Source of the DNA: Agromyces sp. G08B096
GTDB taxonomy: Bacteria > Actinomycetota > Actinomycetes > Actinomycetales > Microbacteriaceae
Direction of reading: 5' to 3'
NCBI RefSeq assembly: GCF_040267705.1
Contig: NZ_CP158374.1
Span: forward strand, 3,348,001-3,412,000
Length of the DNA stretch: 64,000 nucleotides
This document shows, one piece after another, positions 24,375-33,157 of this stretch. The notes beneath the pieces were generated by a model, which saw only the letters and a list, made by a program, of their open reading frames with translations, was not told where the DNA came from and did no database searches. How positions within the stretch are numbered: position 1 is the first letter of the stretch; each line of letters opens with the position of its first letter. The position numbers were made by a program, and so were the translations under genes.

Positions 24375-25529
24375 ATGGATGCCGCCGAGCTGCGCTCGCG
24401 ACGGCTGTTCGCGCAGGGGCTCCGCGGCGAGGCCGATCCCGCCGCACCCGTCGGCACCGCGGCGGAGGTCGTGCGCCGCTCGCTCGCGGTGCAGGCGCAG
24501 GAGTACCTGCCCGCCCAGTGGGGTCTCGCCCAGCGGATCGCGCCCGCCGCGCGCCCGGATGCGGCGGCGGTGGCGGGCGCGATCGATGGCGGTGAGATCC
24601 TGCGCACGCATGTGCTCCGTCCGACGTGGCACTTCCTGCACCGCGACGACGCCAGGTGGGTGATCGGCCTCTCGGCCGAGCGCGTGCACCGGGCGAACGG
24701 CACGATGTACCGGCAGACCGGGGTCGCGGCCGACACGGCGGCGCGCTGCCTCGACGTGCTCGCGGCAGCCGTCGCGGGCGGCCGCCACCGCACCCGGGGC
24801 GAGCTCGCGGAGGAGCTCGCCGCCGCGGACCTGCCGTCGACGAGCGTCGGGCTCGCATACGCGATCATGCACGCGGAGCTCGAGCGCGTGCTCATCTCCG
24901 GCGCAGGGCGGGGCGCGCAGCGCACGTACGCGGCCTTCGACGAGCGCGTGCCGCCGGCTCCGGACCGGCCGCGGGGCGAGGCGCTCGCGGAGCTCGCGGA
25001 ACGGTTCCTCCTCACCCGCGGGCCGGCTTCGGCGAAGGACCTCTCGACGTGGTCGGGTTTCACGCTGAACGACAGCCGGGCGGCGCTCTTGGAGGCCGCC
25101 GAGCGCACCGGAGGGCGCATCGAACGGGTCGCGGGCGAGGACGACCTGTGGCTCGACCAGGCGGTGGCCGCGGCCTGGAGTGCGCGGCCGGCCGAGCGCG
25201 CCCGCGCAGACGACGACGCGAGCATCGTCGACCTGGTGCAGGCCTACGACGAGGTCATCATGGGGTACGCGGCACCGCGGAGCTTCCTGCAACCGCCGGG
25301 GCGAGCGCCCGTCATGTCCGAGTTCCCGCTGCACGCGATGCTCGCGGGCGGGGTGATGGCCGGTCGATGGGCGCCCGCCGTCCGCGGCCGTCGCGCGACG
25401 GTGCGAATCGTCCCATGGCGTCGGATGACCCGGGCCGAGCTCCGCTCACGCGACGCCCGCATCGCCGAGGTCGAGGCGTTCCTCGGCCGCCCCGTCGATC
25501 TCGAGGTCGAGCCGGTCGCGCCGGCCTGA
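24375..25529 (+). CDS. HTH_42-superfamily DNA glycosylase, AlkZ-like (AZL)
   Basis: A 384-residue winged-helix protein of the HTH_42 (DUF1006) superfamily. The N-terminal SLAVQAQEYLPAQWGLAQRI carries Q40-A-Q42, the Q-hydrophobic-Q catalytic motif of AlkZ and AZL proteins; the YcaQ branch has Q-x-D instead. LRTHVLRPTWHFLHRDDARW is the conserved second block, and RGPASAKDLSTWSGF and YDEVIMGY occur later. These enzymes unhook alkylated bases and interstrand crosslinks. The ATG follows the permease stop codon with no gap, so it belongs to the ABC exporter operon. The exact lesion is unknown. Confidence 0.87.
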   Translation: MDAAELRSRRLFAQGLRGEADPAAPVGTAAEVVRRSLAVQAQEYLPAQWGLAQRIAPAARPDAAAVAGAIDGGEILRTHVLRPTWHFLHRDDARWVIGLSAERVHRANGTMYRQTGVAADTAARCLDVLAAAVAGGRHRTRGELAEELAAADLPSTSVGLAYAIMHAELERVLISGAGRGAQRTYAAFDERVPPAPDRPRGEALAELAERFLLTRGPASAKDLSTWSGFTLNDSRAALLEAAERTGGRIERVAGEDDLWLDQAVAAAWSARPAERARADDDASIVDLVQAYDEVIMGYAAPRSFLQPPGRAPVMSEFPLHAMLAGGVMAGRWAPAVRGRRATVRIVPWRRMTRAELRSRDARIAEVEAFLGRPVDLEVEPVAPA

Positions 25530-25545
25530 CCGGGCGGGCGGCGCG

Positions 25546-25551
25546 TACGAT
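25546..25551 (+). promoter_or_regulatory. -10 box TACGAT of a predicted leaderless promoter
   Basis: TACGAT ends 6 bases before the ATG at 25558. Confidence 0.6.
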
Positions 25552-25557
25552 CGGCGC

Positions 25558-25938
25558 ATGGCCGTCATCGCGAGCATCCTCGTCGCCCTCGCCGCCCTGC
25601 TGCACGGGGCCATCTTCCTCATGGAGAGCGTGTGGTGGACCCGCCCGTCGACCTGGAAGCGGTTCGGTGTCGCCGACCAGGCGCAGGCCGACACGACCCG
25701 CCCGATGGCCTACAACCAGGGGTTCTACAACCTGTTCCTCGGCATCGGCGCGGCGATCGGGCTCGTGCTCTTCTGGTCCGGCGCCGAGGAGGCGGGCACC
25801 GCGCTCGTGCTCTTCACCACCGCGTGCATGGCGCTCGCCGCCGCCGTGCTGACGACGACGGGCCGCGGCTACTGGCGCCCCGCCCTCGTGCAGGGCGTGC
25901 TCCCGCTCGCGGGCTTCGTGCTCTTCCTCTTCGCCTAG
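25558..25938 (+). CDS. DUF1304 family membrane protein
   Basis: A 126-residue protein with four hydrophobic segments (ASILVALAALLHGAIFLMES; YNLFLGIGAAIGLVLFW; ALVLFTTACMALAAAVL; ALVQGVLPLAGFVLFLF). MESVWWTRPSTWKRFG and ARPMAYNQGFYNLFL-like blocks match DUF1304, whose role is unknown. The ATG follows a TACGAT -10 box. Its TAG lies in CTAG, which also serves as the stop codon of the opposite-strand gene. Confidence 0.88.
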   Translation: MAVIASILVALAALLHGAIFLMESVWWTRPSTWKRFGVADQAQADTTRPMAYNQGFYNLFLGIGAAIGLVLFWSGAEEAGTALVLFTTACMALAAAVLTTTGRGYWRPALVQGVLPLAGFVLFLFA

Positions 25939-26315
25939 TCGGCGACCGGCTCGGCCGACGCCTCGGCGGCCGCCACCTTCAGCCGGTCGATGAGCTCGGC
26001 CGCGTGGTTGGTCGAGATGATGAGCCGGGCGTACTCGCCGCCGGCGAGTTCGAGCACCACGGCCTGCCGCTTGCCCTTGACGATGACGAAGTCGCTGCCG
26101 CCGTGGTACTTCCAGAGGCCGACGGCGACGACGAGCGGGATCTCGGTGCCGCGGCGACGGATGCCCCGGATCCAGATCCACGGATCGTCGGTGATGGTCG
26201 CCGAGCGGATGTCTTCACGCTGGATGACGAGGTCATCGCCTCGGAACGCGAGCGACTTCTCGGTCGGGGTGAGTTGCACCTCGATCCGGTCGGAGTGGAC
26301 ACGCAGCTTGGCCAT
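25935..26315 (-). CDS. Conserved protein of unknown function
   Basis: A 126-residue soluble protein rich in beta-strand patterns (RIEVQLTPTEKSLAFRGDDLVIQREDIRSATI; PLVVAVGLWKYHGGSDFVIVKGKRQAVVLEL; YARLIISTNHAAELIDRL). The layout recalls small PH-like folds, but I recognise no named family. A longer reading starts at 26333; I prefer MAKL at 26315 because CAGGAT ends 6 bases upstream, close to the leaderless -10 pattern. Its stop is shared with the convergent DUF1304 gene (4-bp overlap). Confidence 0.72.
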   Translation of the reverse strand: MAKLRVHSDRIEVQLTPTEKSLAFRGDDLVIQREDIRSATITDDPWIWIRGIRRRGTEIPLVVAVGLWKYHGGSDFVIVKGKRQAVVLELAGGEYARLIISTNHAAELIDRLKVAAAEASAEPVAD

Positions 26316-26425
26316 GTCCCCATCCTGCCCCATGACCGTGCGACGACCACGCCGCCCGCATCACGGTTTCAGGACATCGCCAGGCGCCGAGCCGGGCGAC
26401 CCTCGCTCCGGCCGGCGACCGCGGC

Positions 26426-27778
26426 TCAGGCCGGGGCGACCGCGGCCGCGGCGGCGCGGGCCGCCTCCGGCAGCGCATCGACGATGCGCGACACGGCATC
26501 GTCGTCGTGCGCGGCCGTGACGAACCACGCCTCGTACACGCTCGGCGGCAGCGAGACACCCGCGTCGAGCATGGCGTGGAAGAACGGCGCGTAGCGCCAG
26601 CCCTCCTGCCGCTGCACGCCCGCGTAGTCGACCACGCCGGATGCCACGTCCTCGCCGAACGCGAAGCTGAAGAGGTTGCCCGCGCGCTGCACCGCGTGCG
26701 CGACGCCCTCCGCCGCGAGTGCGGCCGAGACGGCGTCGGCGAGGGTCGCCGCCGTGCGGTCGAGCGCGTCGTAGACGGAGGCATCCGCCGCTCGCAGCGT
26801 CGCGATGCCCGCCGCGACGGCGACCGGGTTCCCGGAGAGGGTGCCCGCCTGGTACACGGGGCCGACCGGCGCGAGGAAGTCGAGGAGGTCGGCCCGGCCG
26901 CCGAGCGCCGCGACCGGCATGCCGCCGCCGATGACCTTGCCGAACGTCAGCAGGTCGGGCGTGTAGGCGGATGCCTCGTCGCGGGCCTCGAGGCCCCACC
27001 AGCCGGCCGACGAGACGCGGAAGCCCGTGAGCACCTCGTCGCTGATGACGAGCGAGCCGTTCGCGTGGGCCAGCTCGACCAGCGCCCGGTTGAAGCCCGG
27101 CTTCGGCGGCACGACGCCCATGTTGGCTGCGGCGGCCTCCACGATGACGGCGGCGATGCGGTCGCCATGCTCCGCGAAGGCGGCGCGGAGCGCGTCGAGA
27201 TCGTTGTACGGCAGGACGAGCGTGAGCGCCGCGATGTCGGCCGGCACGCCGGCGGACCCGGGCAGGGCGAACGTCGCGAGCCCCGAACCGGCCTCGGCGA
27301 GGAGCCCGTCGGAATGGCCGTGGTAGTGGCCGGCGAACTTCACGAGCAGGTCGCGTCCGGTGACTCCGCGAGCCAGGCGGATCGCGCTCATCGTCGCCTC
27401 GGTGCCGGTCGAGACCAGCCGCAGCTTCTCCACCGGCGCGACGCGCTGTTCGACGAGCTCGGCGAGCTCGGTCTCCGCCGGGGTCGACGAGCCGAACGAG
27501 AGGCCGCGCGCCGCGGCATCCTGCACCGCCTCGACGACGCGGGGGTCGGCGTGACCGAGGATCGCGGGACCCCAGCCCGCGACGAGGTCGACGTACTCGC
27601 GGCCTTCGGCGTCGGTCACATAGGGTCCGCGCGCCGACACCAGGAAGCGCGGCGTGCCGCCCACGGAGCGGAACGCCCGCACCGGGGAGTTCACGCCGCC
27701 GGGGATGGCGGCCTGCGCCCTGGCGAAGAGCTCGTCGTTCCTACGCACGCCCTCGGCGCGCTCCTCACCGGCGGTCAT
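26426..27778 (-). CDS. hemL: Glutamate-1-semialdehyde 2,1-aminomutase
   Basis: A 450-residue PLP enzyme making 5-aminolevulinate from glutamate-1-semialdehyde, the second step after Hem[20 protein letters not shown] is the HemL N-terminal signature, [14 protein letters not shown] binds phosphate, and [19 protein letters not shown] holds the PLP lysine. The ATG at 27778 overlaps the hemB stop (ATGA). It is the last gene of the run hemQ-hemH-hemC-hemD-hemB-hemL. The alanine-rich C-terminus is ordinary for this genome. Confidence 0.96.
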   Translation of the reverse strand: MTAGEERAEGVRRNDELFARAQAAIPGGVNSPVRAFRSVGGTPRFLVSARGPYVTDAEGREYVDLVAGWGPAILGHADPRVVEAVQDAAARGLSFGSSTPAETELAELVEQRVAPVEKLRLVSTGTEATMSAIRLARGVTGRDLLVKFAGHYHGHSDGLLAEAGSGLATFALPGSAGVPADIAALTLVLPYNDLDALRAAFAEHGDRIAAVIVEAAAANMGVVPPKPGFNRALVELAHANGSLVISDEVLTGFRVSSAGWWGLEARDEASAYTPDLLTFGKVIGGGMPVAALGGRADLLDFLAPVGPVYQAGTLSGNPVAVAAGIATLRAADASVYDALDRTAATLADAVSAALAAEGVAHAVQRAGNLFSFAFGEDVASGVVDYAGVQRQEGWRYAPFFHAMLDAGVSLPPSVYEAWFVTAAHDDDAVSRIVDALPEAARAAAAAVAPA

Positions 27779-28767
27779 TCGGCCTCCCCCTCGCGGATCC
27801 ACCCGGCGAGCTCGGTCGCCCAGTAGGTGAGCACGGCGTCGGCTCCCGCGCGACGGATGCCTCGCACCGACTCGATCACCGCCCGCTTGCGGTCGATCCA
27901 GCCGTGCGCCGCGGCCGCCTCGATCATCGCGTACTCGCCCGACACCTGGTAGGCCCACACCGGCACCTCGGATGCCGCAGCGACGTCGGCCAGCACGTCG
28001 AGGTAGCTGCCCGCGGGCTTCACCATGACGATGTCGGCGCCCTCCTCGATGTCGAGCATCGCCTCGCGGAGGCCCTCGCGACGGTTGCCCGGGTCGAGCT
28101 GGTAGGTGCGCCGGTCGCCCTCGAGGGTCGACTCGACGGCGTCTCGGAACGGGCCGTAGAAGGCGCTCGCGTACTTCGCCGAGTAGGCGAGGATCGCCGT
28201 GCCGCTGAACCCGTCTCGGTCGAGGGCGTCGCGCACGGCGGCGACCTGGCCGTCCATCATGCCCGACAGGCCGAGCAGCTCGGAGCCCGCGCGCGCCTGC
28301 TCGAGCGCCATCGCCACGTAGCGCTCGAGCGTCGCGTCGTTGTCGACCCGGCCCTCGTCGTCGAGCACGCCGCAGTGGCCGTGATCGGTGAACTCGTCGA
28401 GGCAGAGGTCGGTCTGCACCACCAGCGCACCCGCCGCGGCCTCACGCGCCACGCGCGTCGCCACGTTCAGGATGCCGTCGGGGTCGGTCGCCCCCGAGCC
28501 GCGCGCGTCGCGCATCTCGGGCACGCCGAAGAGCATCACGCCGCCGACCCCTGCGGCCGCCGCCTCGGCGATCGCGTCGGGCAGGCTCTCGAGGGAGTGC
28601 TGCACGACGCCCGGCATCGAGGAGATCGGCAGCGGCGCGGACACGCCCTCGCGGACGAAGAGCGGCAGCACGAGGTCGGCGGCGTGCAACCGGGTCTCGG
28701 AGACGAGACGACGCATCGCGGCGGTCTCGCGCAGACGGCGGGGGCGGACACGGGGCGCGGGAATCAC
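27775..28767 (-). CDS. hemB: Porphobilinogen synthase (delta-aminolevulinate dehydratase)
   Basis: A 330-residue enzyme joining two 5-aminolevulinates. Schiff-base lysines lie in [19 protein letters not shown] and [13 protein letters not shown]. The metal region reads [14 protein letters not shown]: the first and last cysteines of the zinc site are present, but the middle one is aspartate, intermediate between the Cys-rich zinc type and the Asp-rich magnesium type. I recall this as common in actinobacteria. The GTG start follows a minus-strand TAGGCT box, so hemB-hemL can be transcribed apart from hemD. Confidence 0.95.
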   Translation of the reverse strand: MIPAPRVRPRRLRETAAMRRLVSETRLHAADLVLPLFVREGVSAPLPISSMPGVVQHSLESLPDAIAEAAAAGVGGVMLFGVPEMRDARGSGATDPDGILNVATRVAREAAAGALVVQTDLCLDEFTDHGHCGVLDDEGRVDNDATLERYVAMALEQARAGSELLGLSGMMDGQVAAVRDALDRDGFSGTAILAYSAKYASAFYGPFRDAVESTLEGDRRTYQLDPGNRREGLREAMLDIEEGADIVMVKPAGSYLDVLADVAAASEVPVWAYQVSGEYAMIEAAAAHGWIDRKRAVIESVRGIRRAGADAVLTYWATELAGWIREGEAE

Positions 28768-28773
28768 CCGACC

Positions 28774-28779
28774 AGCCTA
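28774..28779 (-). promoter_or_regulatory. -10 box TAGGCT of a predicted leaderless hemB promoter
   Basis: On the minus strand TAGGCT is followed by 6 bases and the GTG at 28767. It lies in the 58-bp gap between hemD and hemB. Confidence 0.6.
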
Positions 28780-28825
28780 CGTCGCGGCAGCTGAGCGGGC
28801 GCCGGGCGCCGGGGCGTCTGCCGGG

Positions 28826-29641
28826 TCAGGCGCTCGCGAGTGCGGCATGCACGACGGCGTCGATGAGCGACTCGGCGCTCCGCTCCTCGGCGACGACGTC
28901 GACGCGGAGGCCGACCTTCGCGGCATCCTTCTGGGTCTGCGGGCCGATGGCGGCGACGAGGGTCGTCTCGGGGATCGGCCCGAGCTGCTCCTGCACCTGC
29001 TCGGCGACGCTGCCCGAGGTCACGAGCACGGCGTGCACGTTGCCGGCGCGGACATCGTCGACGACCTTCTGCGCCACCGGCACCCCGACGGTGCGGTACG
29101 CCACGACGGCCTCGACGTGGTGGCCGATGCGGGCGAGGCCCACGGAGAGCACCTGCTTGGCGATCGCGGACCGGAGGGCGAGGACGCGCAGGCCCTTCTG
29201 CCCCTCGGTCGCGGCCTCCCACTCCTCCAGCAGGCCTCGCGCGGAGTTCTCCTCGCTCGGCACGATGTCGGCACGGTACCCGGCGGCCACGAGGGCGGCG
29301 GCGGTCGTCTCACCGACCGCGGCGACCTTCGTCGTCGACGGGATCACCGCGTTGTAGGAGGAGAGCACGTCCACGGTGGTGGCGCTGGTCACCGTGACCC
29401 AGTCGAACGCGCCCTCCGCGAGGCGGCGGAGCGCCGCCTCGAGCGCCGGCTGGTCGTCGGTCGGCGCGAAGTTGATCATCGGGGCGATGATGGGCGAGGC
29501 GCCGCGCGCCCGCAGGCTCGCCGCGACGCTGTCGCCCCAGGGACCGCCACGCGGCACGAGGACGCGCCAGCCCTGCAGCGGTTTGCCCTCGGCGCCGGAC
29601 GGCAGCCTGATGGCGCCCGTCATCGGTTCGTAGTCGGTCAC
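28826..29641 (-). CDS. hemD: Uroporphyrinogen-III synthase
   Basis: A 271-residue protein with the loose two-domain HemD pattern: GWRVLVPRGGPWGDSVAASLRARGASPIIAPMINF in domain 1, DWVTVTSATTVDVL, and AVLVTSGSVAEQVQEQLG with LVAAIGPQTQKDAAKVGLRVDVVAEERSAESL in domain 2. The family is poorly conserved, so position counts: its GTG overlaps the hemC stop, the usual actinobacterial hemC-hemD order. No fused SAM-methyltransferase domain is present. Confidence 0.93.
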   Translation of the reverse strand: MTDYEPMTGAIRLPSGAEGKPLQGWRVLVPRGGPWGDSVAASLRARGASPIIAPMINFAPTDDQPALEAALRRLAEGAFDWVTVTSATTVDVLSSYNAVIPSTTKVAAVGETTAAALVAAGYRADIVPSEENSARGLLEEWEAATEGQKGLRVLALRSAIAKQVLSVGLARIGHHVEAVVAYRTVGVPVAQKVVDDVRAGNVHAVLVTSGSVAEQVQEQLGPIPETTLVAAIGPQTQKDAAKVGLRVDVVAEERSAESLIDAVVHAALASA

Positions 29642-30594
29642 CGGGTCTCCTCGGGTGGTGCGAGTTCGGCGGCGCCGTTGCCGAGGAGTTCCGCGACGGC
29701 GCGAGACGCGACGTCGCGTGCCGCTTCCGCCAGATCGGCGGCCGAGCGGCTGTCGGGGGTCGCGGCGTGCGAGCTGGTCAGCTGCCGCGTTCCGTCGGCA
29801 CTGTACACCGTCGCCGTCAGGAACAGAAGTTCGTCCTCGAGGAAGGCGGTCGCCGCGACCGGAGCCGAGCAGCCGGCCTCGAGCCCCGCGAGCACGAGGC
29901 GCTCGGCGAGCACCGCGGCCCGGGTGGAGCGGTGGTCGACCGACTCGAGCGCCTGCTCGAGCACGCGGTCTCCCCGTTCACGGCGGACCTCGACGGCGAG
30001 CGCGCCCTGGCCCGGTGCGGTCGGCCAGTCGGCGAGGTCGAGCAGCTCGGTCGCGGCCTCGAGCCGGCCGAGGCGGCCGAGCCCGGCGGCCGCGAGCAGG
30101 ACCGCGTCGAGCTCGCCGCTCTCGACCTTGCCGAGCCGGGTGTCGACGTTGCCGCGCAGGTCGACGACCTCGACGTCGGGCCGCGCGGCGCGCAGCTGCG
30201 CGATGCGCCGCGGCGATCCGGTGCCGACCCGCGCGCCCTCGGGCAGCGTCTCGAGCGTCAGGCCGTCGCGGGCGCACAGGGCGTCGCGGGCGTCGGCGCG
30301 CTTCGGGACGGCGCCGAGCCGCAGGCCCTCGTGCTCGGAGGTCGGCAGGTCTTTCAGGGAGTGCACGACGAGGTCGCAGTCGCCGGCGAGCAGCGATTCG
30401 CGGAGCGCTGCGGCGAAGACGCCCTCGCCGCCGATCTGGCTGAGCGACGCCCGGGACGTGTCGCCGTGGGTGGTCACCTGCACGAGCTCGATCTCGGCGC
30501 CGCCCGCGGCCTTGGCGATGCGCTCGGCGATCCACGACGTCTGCGCCACCGCGAGGGCGCTGCCCCGGGTGCCGACTCGGATGACCTGGCTCAC
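29638..30594 (-). CDS. hemC: Hydroxymethylbilane synthase (porphobilinogen deaminase)
   Basis: A 318-residue enzyme linking four porphobilinogens. RVGTRGSALAVAQT is the N-terminal signature, HSLKDLPT and GTGSPRRIAQL line the active site, and LEAGCSAPVAATA contains the cysteine that holds the dipyrromethane cofactor. The GTG at 30594 overlaps the hemH stop codon (GTGA), and its own stop overlaps the hemD start, so translation is coupled both ways. Confidence 0.96.
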   Translation of the reverse strand: MSQVIRVGTRGSALAVAQTSWIAERIAKAAGGAEIELVQVTTHGDTSRASLSQIGGEGVFAAALRESLLAGDCDLVVHSLKDLPTSEHEGLRLGAVPKRADARDALCARDGLTLETLPEGARVGTGSPRRIAQLRAARPDVEVVDLRGNVDTRLGKVESGELDAVLLAAAGLGRLGRLEAATELLDLADWPTAPGQGALAVEVRRERGDRVLEQALESVDHRSTRAAVLAERLVLAGLEAGCSAPVAATAFLEDELLFLTATVYSADGTRQLTSSHAATPDSRSAADLAEAARDVASRAVAELLGNGAAELAPPEETR

Positions 30595-31877
30595 GGCGCG
30601 ATCCCCGCGAGGGCCGGGCGGAAGCCGAGCCGCACGTTCTCGCAGCATCCCGGGCGGCACACGTCGTACCAGGGGCCGAGCTCGGTCATCGCCGGCCGTT
30701 CCTCGGTCGGGGTGCCGTTCACGCGCTCGAGCACGAGATCGACGAGGCCGGCGACGTAGGCCGGGTGGGTGCCGGGCGTCGGCACGCGGACGGCCGCGAG
30801 CCCCTGCTCCTCGGCGGTCTCGAGCGCCTCGTTGTCGAGGTCCCAGAGGACCTCCATGTGGTCGCTCACGAAGCCCAGGGGCACGATCACGACGGCCTTG
30901 CGGCCCGCGGCGGGCAGCAGCTCGATGGCGTCGTTGATGTCGGGCTCGAGCCACGGCATCGACGGGGGCCCCGACCGCGACTGGTAGACGAGCTGCCACG
31001 GCACGTCGCCGGCGCCGGCTTCGCGCATGACGACCTCGGCGACCGCGGTGTGCTGGGCCGCGTAGGCGCCGCCCTCGCCGAACCCGCGCTCGGCCGGCCC
31101 CGACTTGGCGGCGTCGGTCGACGGGATCGAATGCGTGGCGAACAGCACCTCGACCTCGGTCGTGCGGTCGAGGCCCGGCAGCTTCGCCTCGAGCTCGGCG
31201 AGGCCGTCGCGCACGCCCTCGATGAAGGGCTGCACGAAGCCGGGGTGGTCGAAGAACTGGCGCACCTTGTCGATCTGCACCGCACCGTCGCCCTCGGCGA
31301 GGCCGGTGTCGGCGAGCGCGTCGGCGAAGTCCTCGCGGTACTGCCGGCAGCTGGAGTACGAGCTGTAGGCGCTCGTCGCGATCGCGATGAGCTTCGTGTA
31401 GCCCGCGGCCTTCGCCTCGGCGAGCGCGTCGTTGAGGTACGGGTCCCAGTTGCGGTTGCCCCAGAGCACCGGCAGGTCGACGCCGCGGCGCGCGAGCTCG
31501 GCCTCGAGCGCGGCCTTCAGGTCGCGGTTCTGCTGGTTGATGGGGCTGATGCCGCCGAAGTGCCGGTAGTGGTGGGCGACCTCTTCGAGCCGCTCGTCGG
31601 GGATCCCGCGTCCGCTCGTGACGTTGCGGAGGAAGGGGATGACCTCGTCCTGGCCCTCTGGGCCGCCGAAGCCCGCGAGGAGGATCGCGTCGTAGGCGAC
31701 GGGCTCGGTGACGTGCTCGGGGCCCGACTGGGCCGCCGGGGTGGCGCCAGGCACGACGGCGCCGGGTGCGTACGGCGCCGACGCGGCGGGAGCGGGCTTG
31801 CGACCGCGCTGCGCGTGCGCGGCCTCGGCGCGCTCGGGCGAGTCGGCGCCGGTGGACCCGAGGTTGGCCGCGACCAT
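30591..31877 (-). CDS. hemH: Coproporphyrin III ferrochelatase
   Basis: A 428-residue enzyme inserting iron into coproporphyrin III (CpfC in the hemQ pathway). ILLAGFGGPEG opens the core at about residue 65, HYRHFGGISPINQQN is the conserved binding motif, and VLFATHSIPS has the catalytic histidine. Cysteines in SSCRQYRED and the C-terminal DVCRPGCCENV fit the [2Fe-2S] ligands of actinobacterial ferrochelatases. The first 60 or so residues are an Ala/Pro-rich extension lacking in most relatives; a later start is possible. The ATG at 31877 overlaps the hemQ TAA (TAATG). Confidence 0.94.
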   Translation of the reverse strand: MVAANLGSTGADSPERAEAAHAQRGRKPAPAASAPYAPGAVVPGATPAAQSGPEHVTEPVAYDAILLAGFGGPEGQDEVIPFLRNVTSGRGIPDERLEEVAHHYRHFGGISPINQQNRDLKAALEAELARRGVDLPVLWGNRNWDPYLNDALAEAKAAGYTKLIAIATSAYSSYSSCRQYREDFADALADTGLAEGDGAVQIDKVRQFFDHPGFVQPFIEGVRDGLAELEAKLPGLDRTTEVEVLFATHSIPSTDAAKSGPAERGFGEGGAYAAQHTAVAEVVMREAGAGDVPWQLVYQSRSGPPSMPWLEPDINDAIELLPAAGRKAVVIVPLGFVSDHMEVLWDLDNEALETAEEQGLAAVRVPTPGTHPAYVAGLVDLVLERVNGTPTEERPAMTELGPWYDVCRPGCCENVRLGFRPALAGIAP

Positions 31878-32614
31878 TACTGCAGCACCTCCACGAGCTC
31901 CGCCGTCGTGATGCGCCGGCCGGTGAAGAACGGGACCTCCTCGCGCACGTGCAGACGCGCATCGGTCGCGCGGAGCTCGCGCATGAGGTCGACGAGCTCG
32001 GTGAGGTCGTCGGCCTCGAGCGGCAGCAGCCACTCGTAGTCGCCGAGGGCGAAGGCGGCGACGGTGTTCGCGATGACCCCGCGGAACGCGGCCCCCTTGC
32101 GGCCGTGCTCGGCGAGCATGCGGCTCCGCTCGGCCGGGGAGATGAGGTACCAGTCGTACGACCGGTTGAAGGGGTAGACGGTCAGCCACGCCTTCGGCTC
32201 GATGCCGCGGAGGAAGCCGGGCACGTGCGACTTGTTGAACTCGGCGTCGCGGTGCACGCCCATCGCGTTCCAGGTGGGCAGGAGCGCCCGGAAGAGCCGG
32301 GTGCGGCGGAGCTCGCGCAGCGCCCACTGCAGGCCTTCGGGGGTCGCGCCGTGCAGCCACAGCATCACGTCGGCGTCGGCACGGAGGCCGGACACGTCGT
32401 AGATGCCGCGCACGACGACGCCCTCGTTCTCGATGAGCGAGACGGTGCCGTCGAGCTCGTCGACGAAGCGCGGCACGTCGCGCCCGTCGAGGTCGTCGGG
32501 ACGCGCGGGATCGCGGCGGAGCACGGCGAAGAGCGTGTAGCCCTCGGGCGACTGCTTGGGTTCGGATTCGGAACGGAACGCGTCGGCTGCCGCCTCGGCA
32601 GCGGGGGAAGACAT
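31877..32614 (-). CDS. hemQ: Hydrogen-peroxide-dependent heme synthase (coproheme decarboxylase)
   Basis: A 245-residue ChdC/HemQ enzyme that turns coproheme into heme b, the last step of the monoderm pathway. WLTVYPFNRSYDWYLISPAERSRMLAEHGRKG is the diagnostic block: the tyrosine in VYPF is the catalytic radical site, and the histidine in AEHG matches the proximal heme ligand region. A chlorite-dismutase-like N-terminal half precedes it. GGAGG sits just before the ATG at 32614. It heads the operon hemQ-hemH-hemC-hemD-(hemB-hemL). Confidence 0.96.
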   Translation of the reverse strand: MSSPAAEAAADAFRSESEPKQSPEGYTLFAVLRRDPARPDDLDGRDVPRFVDELDGTVSLIENEGVVVRGIYDVSGLRADADVMLWLHGATPEGLQWALRELRRTRLFRALLPTWNAMGVHRDAEFNKSHVPGFLRGIEPKAWLTVYPFNRSYDWYLISPAERSRMLAEHGRKGAAFRGVIANTVAAFALGDYEWLLPLEADDLTELVDLMRELRATDARLHVREEVPFFTGRRITTAELVEVLQ

Positions 32615-32681
32615 GCCTCCAGTCTCTCTCTTTCGACGTGATCGGCCAAAAGGAGCGGATGCCTCCGCCGGCGGCCGGGCT

Positions 32682-32687
32682 TAGGCT
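32682..32687 (+). promoter_or_regulatory. -10 box TAGGCT of a predicted leaderless promoter
   Basis: TAGGCT ends 8 bases before the GTG at 32696. Confidence 0.55.
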
Positions 32688-32695
32688 CGGGCGTC

Positions 32696-33157
32696 GTGAG
32701 GATCTGGTCGCTGCATCCCCGGTACCTCGACCGGCAGGGGCTCACCGCGTGCTGGCGGGAGACGCTGCTCGCGCAGGCGGTGCTCGCGGGGACGACGCGC
32801 GGGTACACGAGGCATCCGCAGCTCGAGCGGTTCCGCGCCGCGCCCGATCCGCTCGCGGCGGTGGCCGCCTACCTGGCCGGAGTGGCGGACGAGGCCGACG
32901 CGCGCGGGTACCGGTTCGACCGGTCGCGGATCCGGCCGGTGCCCGCGCCCGCGGCAGGGGTGCCGACCATGGCCGCGCCTTCGATCGCCGTGACCGAGGG
33001 GCAGCTCCAGCTCGAGTGGGCGCACCTGCGGGCGAAGCTCGCGAGACGGAGCCCCGAGGTCGCCGATCGTTGGCGCCTCGTGGAGGTGCCGGAGACGCAT
33101 CCGCTCTTCGTACCGGTGCCCGGCCCGGTCGAGCCGTGGGAGCGTGCGACGGGTTAG
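32696..33157 (+). CDS. Pyrimidine-dimer DNA glycosylase family protein (Pyr_excise, T4 endonuclease V-like)
   Basis: A 153-residue protein starting MRIWSLHPRYLDRQGLTACWRETLLAQAVLAG and continuing TRGYTRHPQLERF, the characteristic N-terminus of Pyr_excise proteins. E22 corresponds by position to the catalytic Glu of T4 endonuclease V. The family excises UV-induced cyclobutane dimers, though activity of chromosomal members such as this is largely inferred. The GTG start follows a TAGGCT box. It lies between hemQ and the carotenoid repressor, beside photoprotective pigment genes. Confidence 0.85.
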   Translation: MRIWSLHPRYLDRQGLTACWRETLLAQAVLAGTTRGYTRHPQLERFRAAPDPLAAVAAYLAGVADEADARGYRFDRSRIRPVPAPAAGVPTMAAPSIAVTEGQLQLEWAHLRAKLARRSPEVADRWRLVEVPETHPLFVPVPGPVEPWERATG

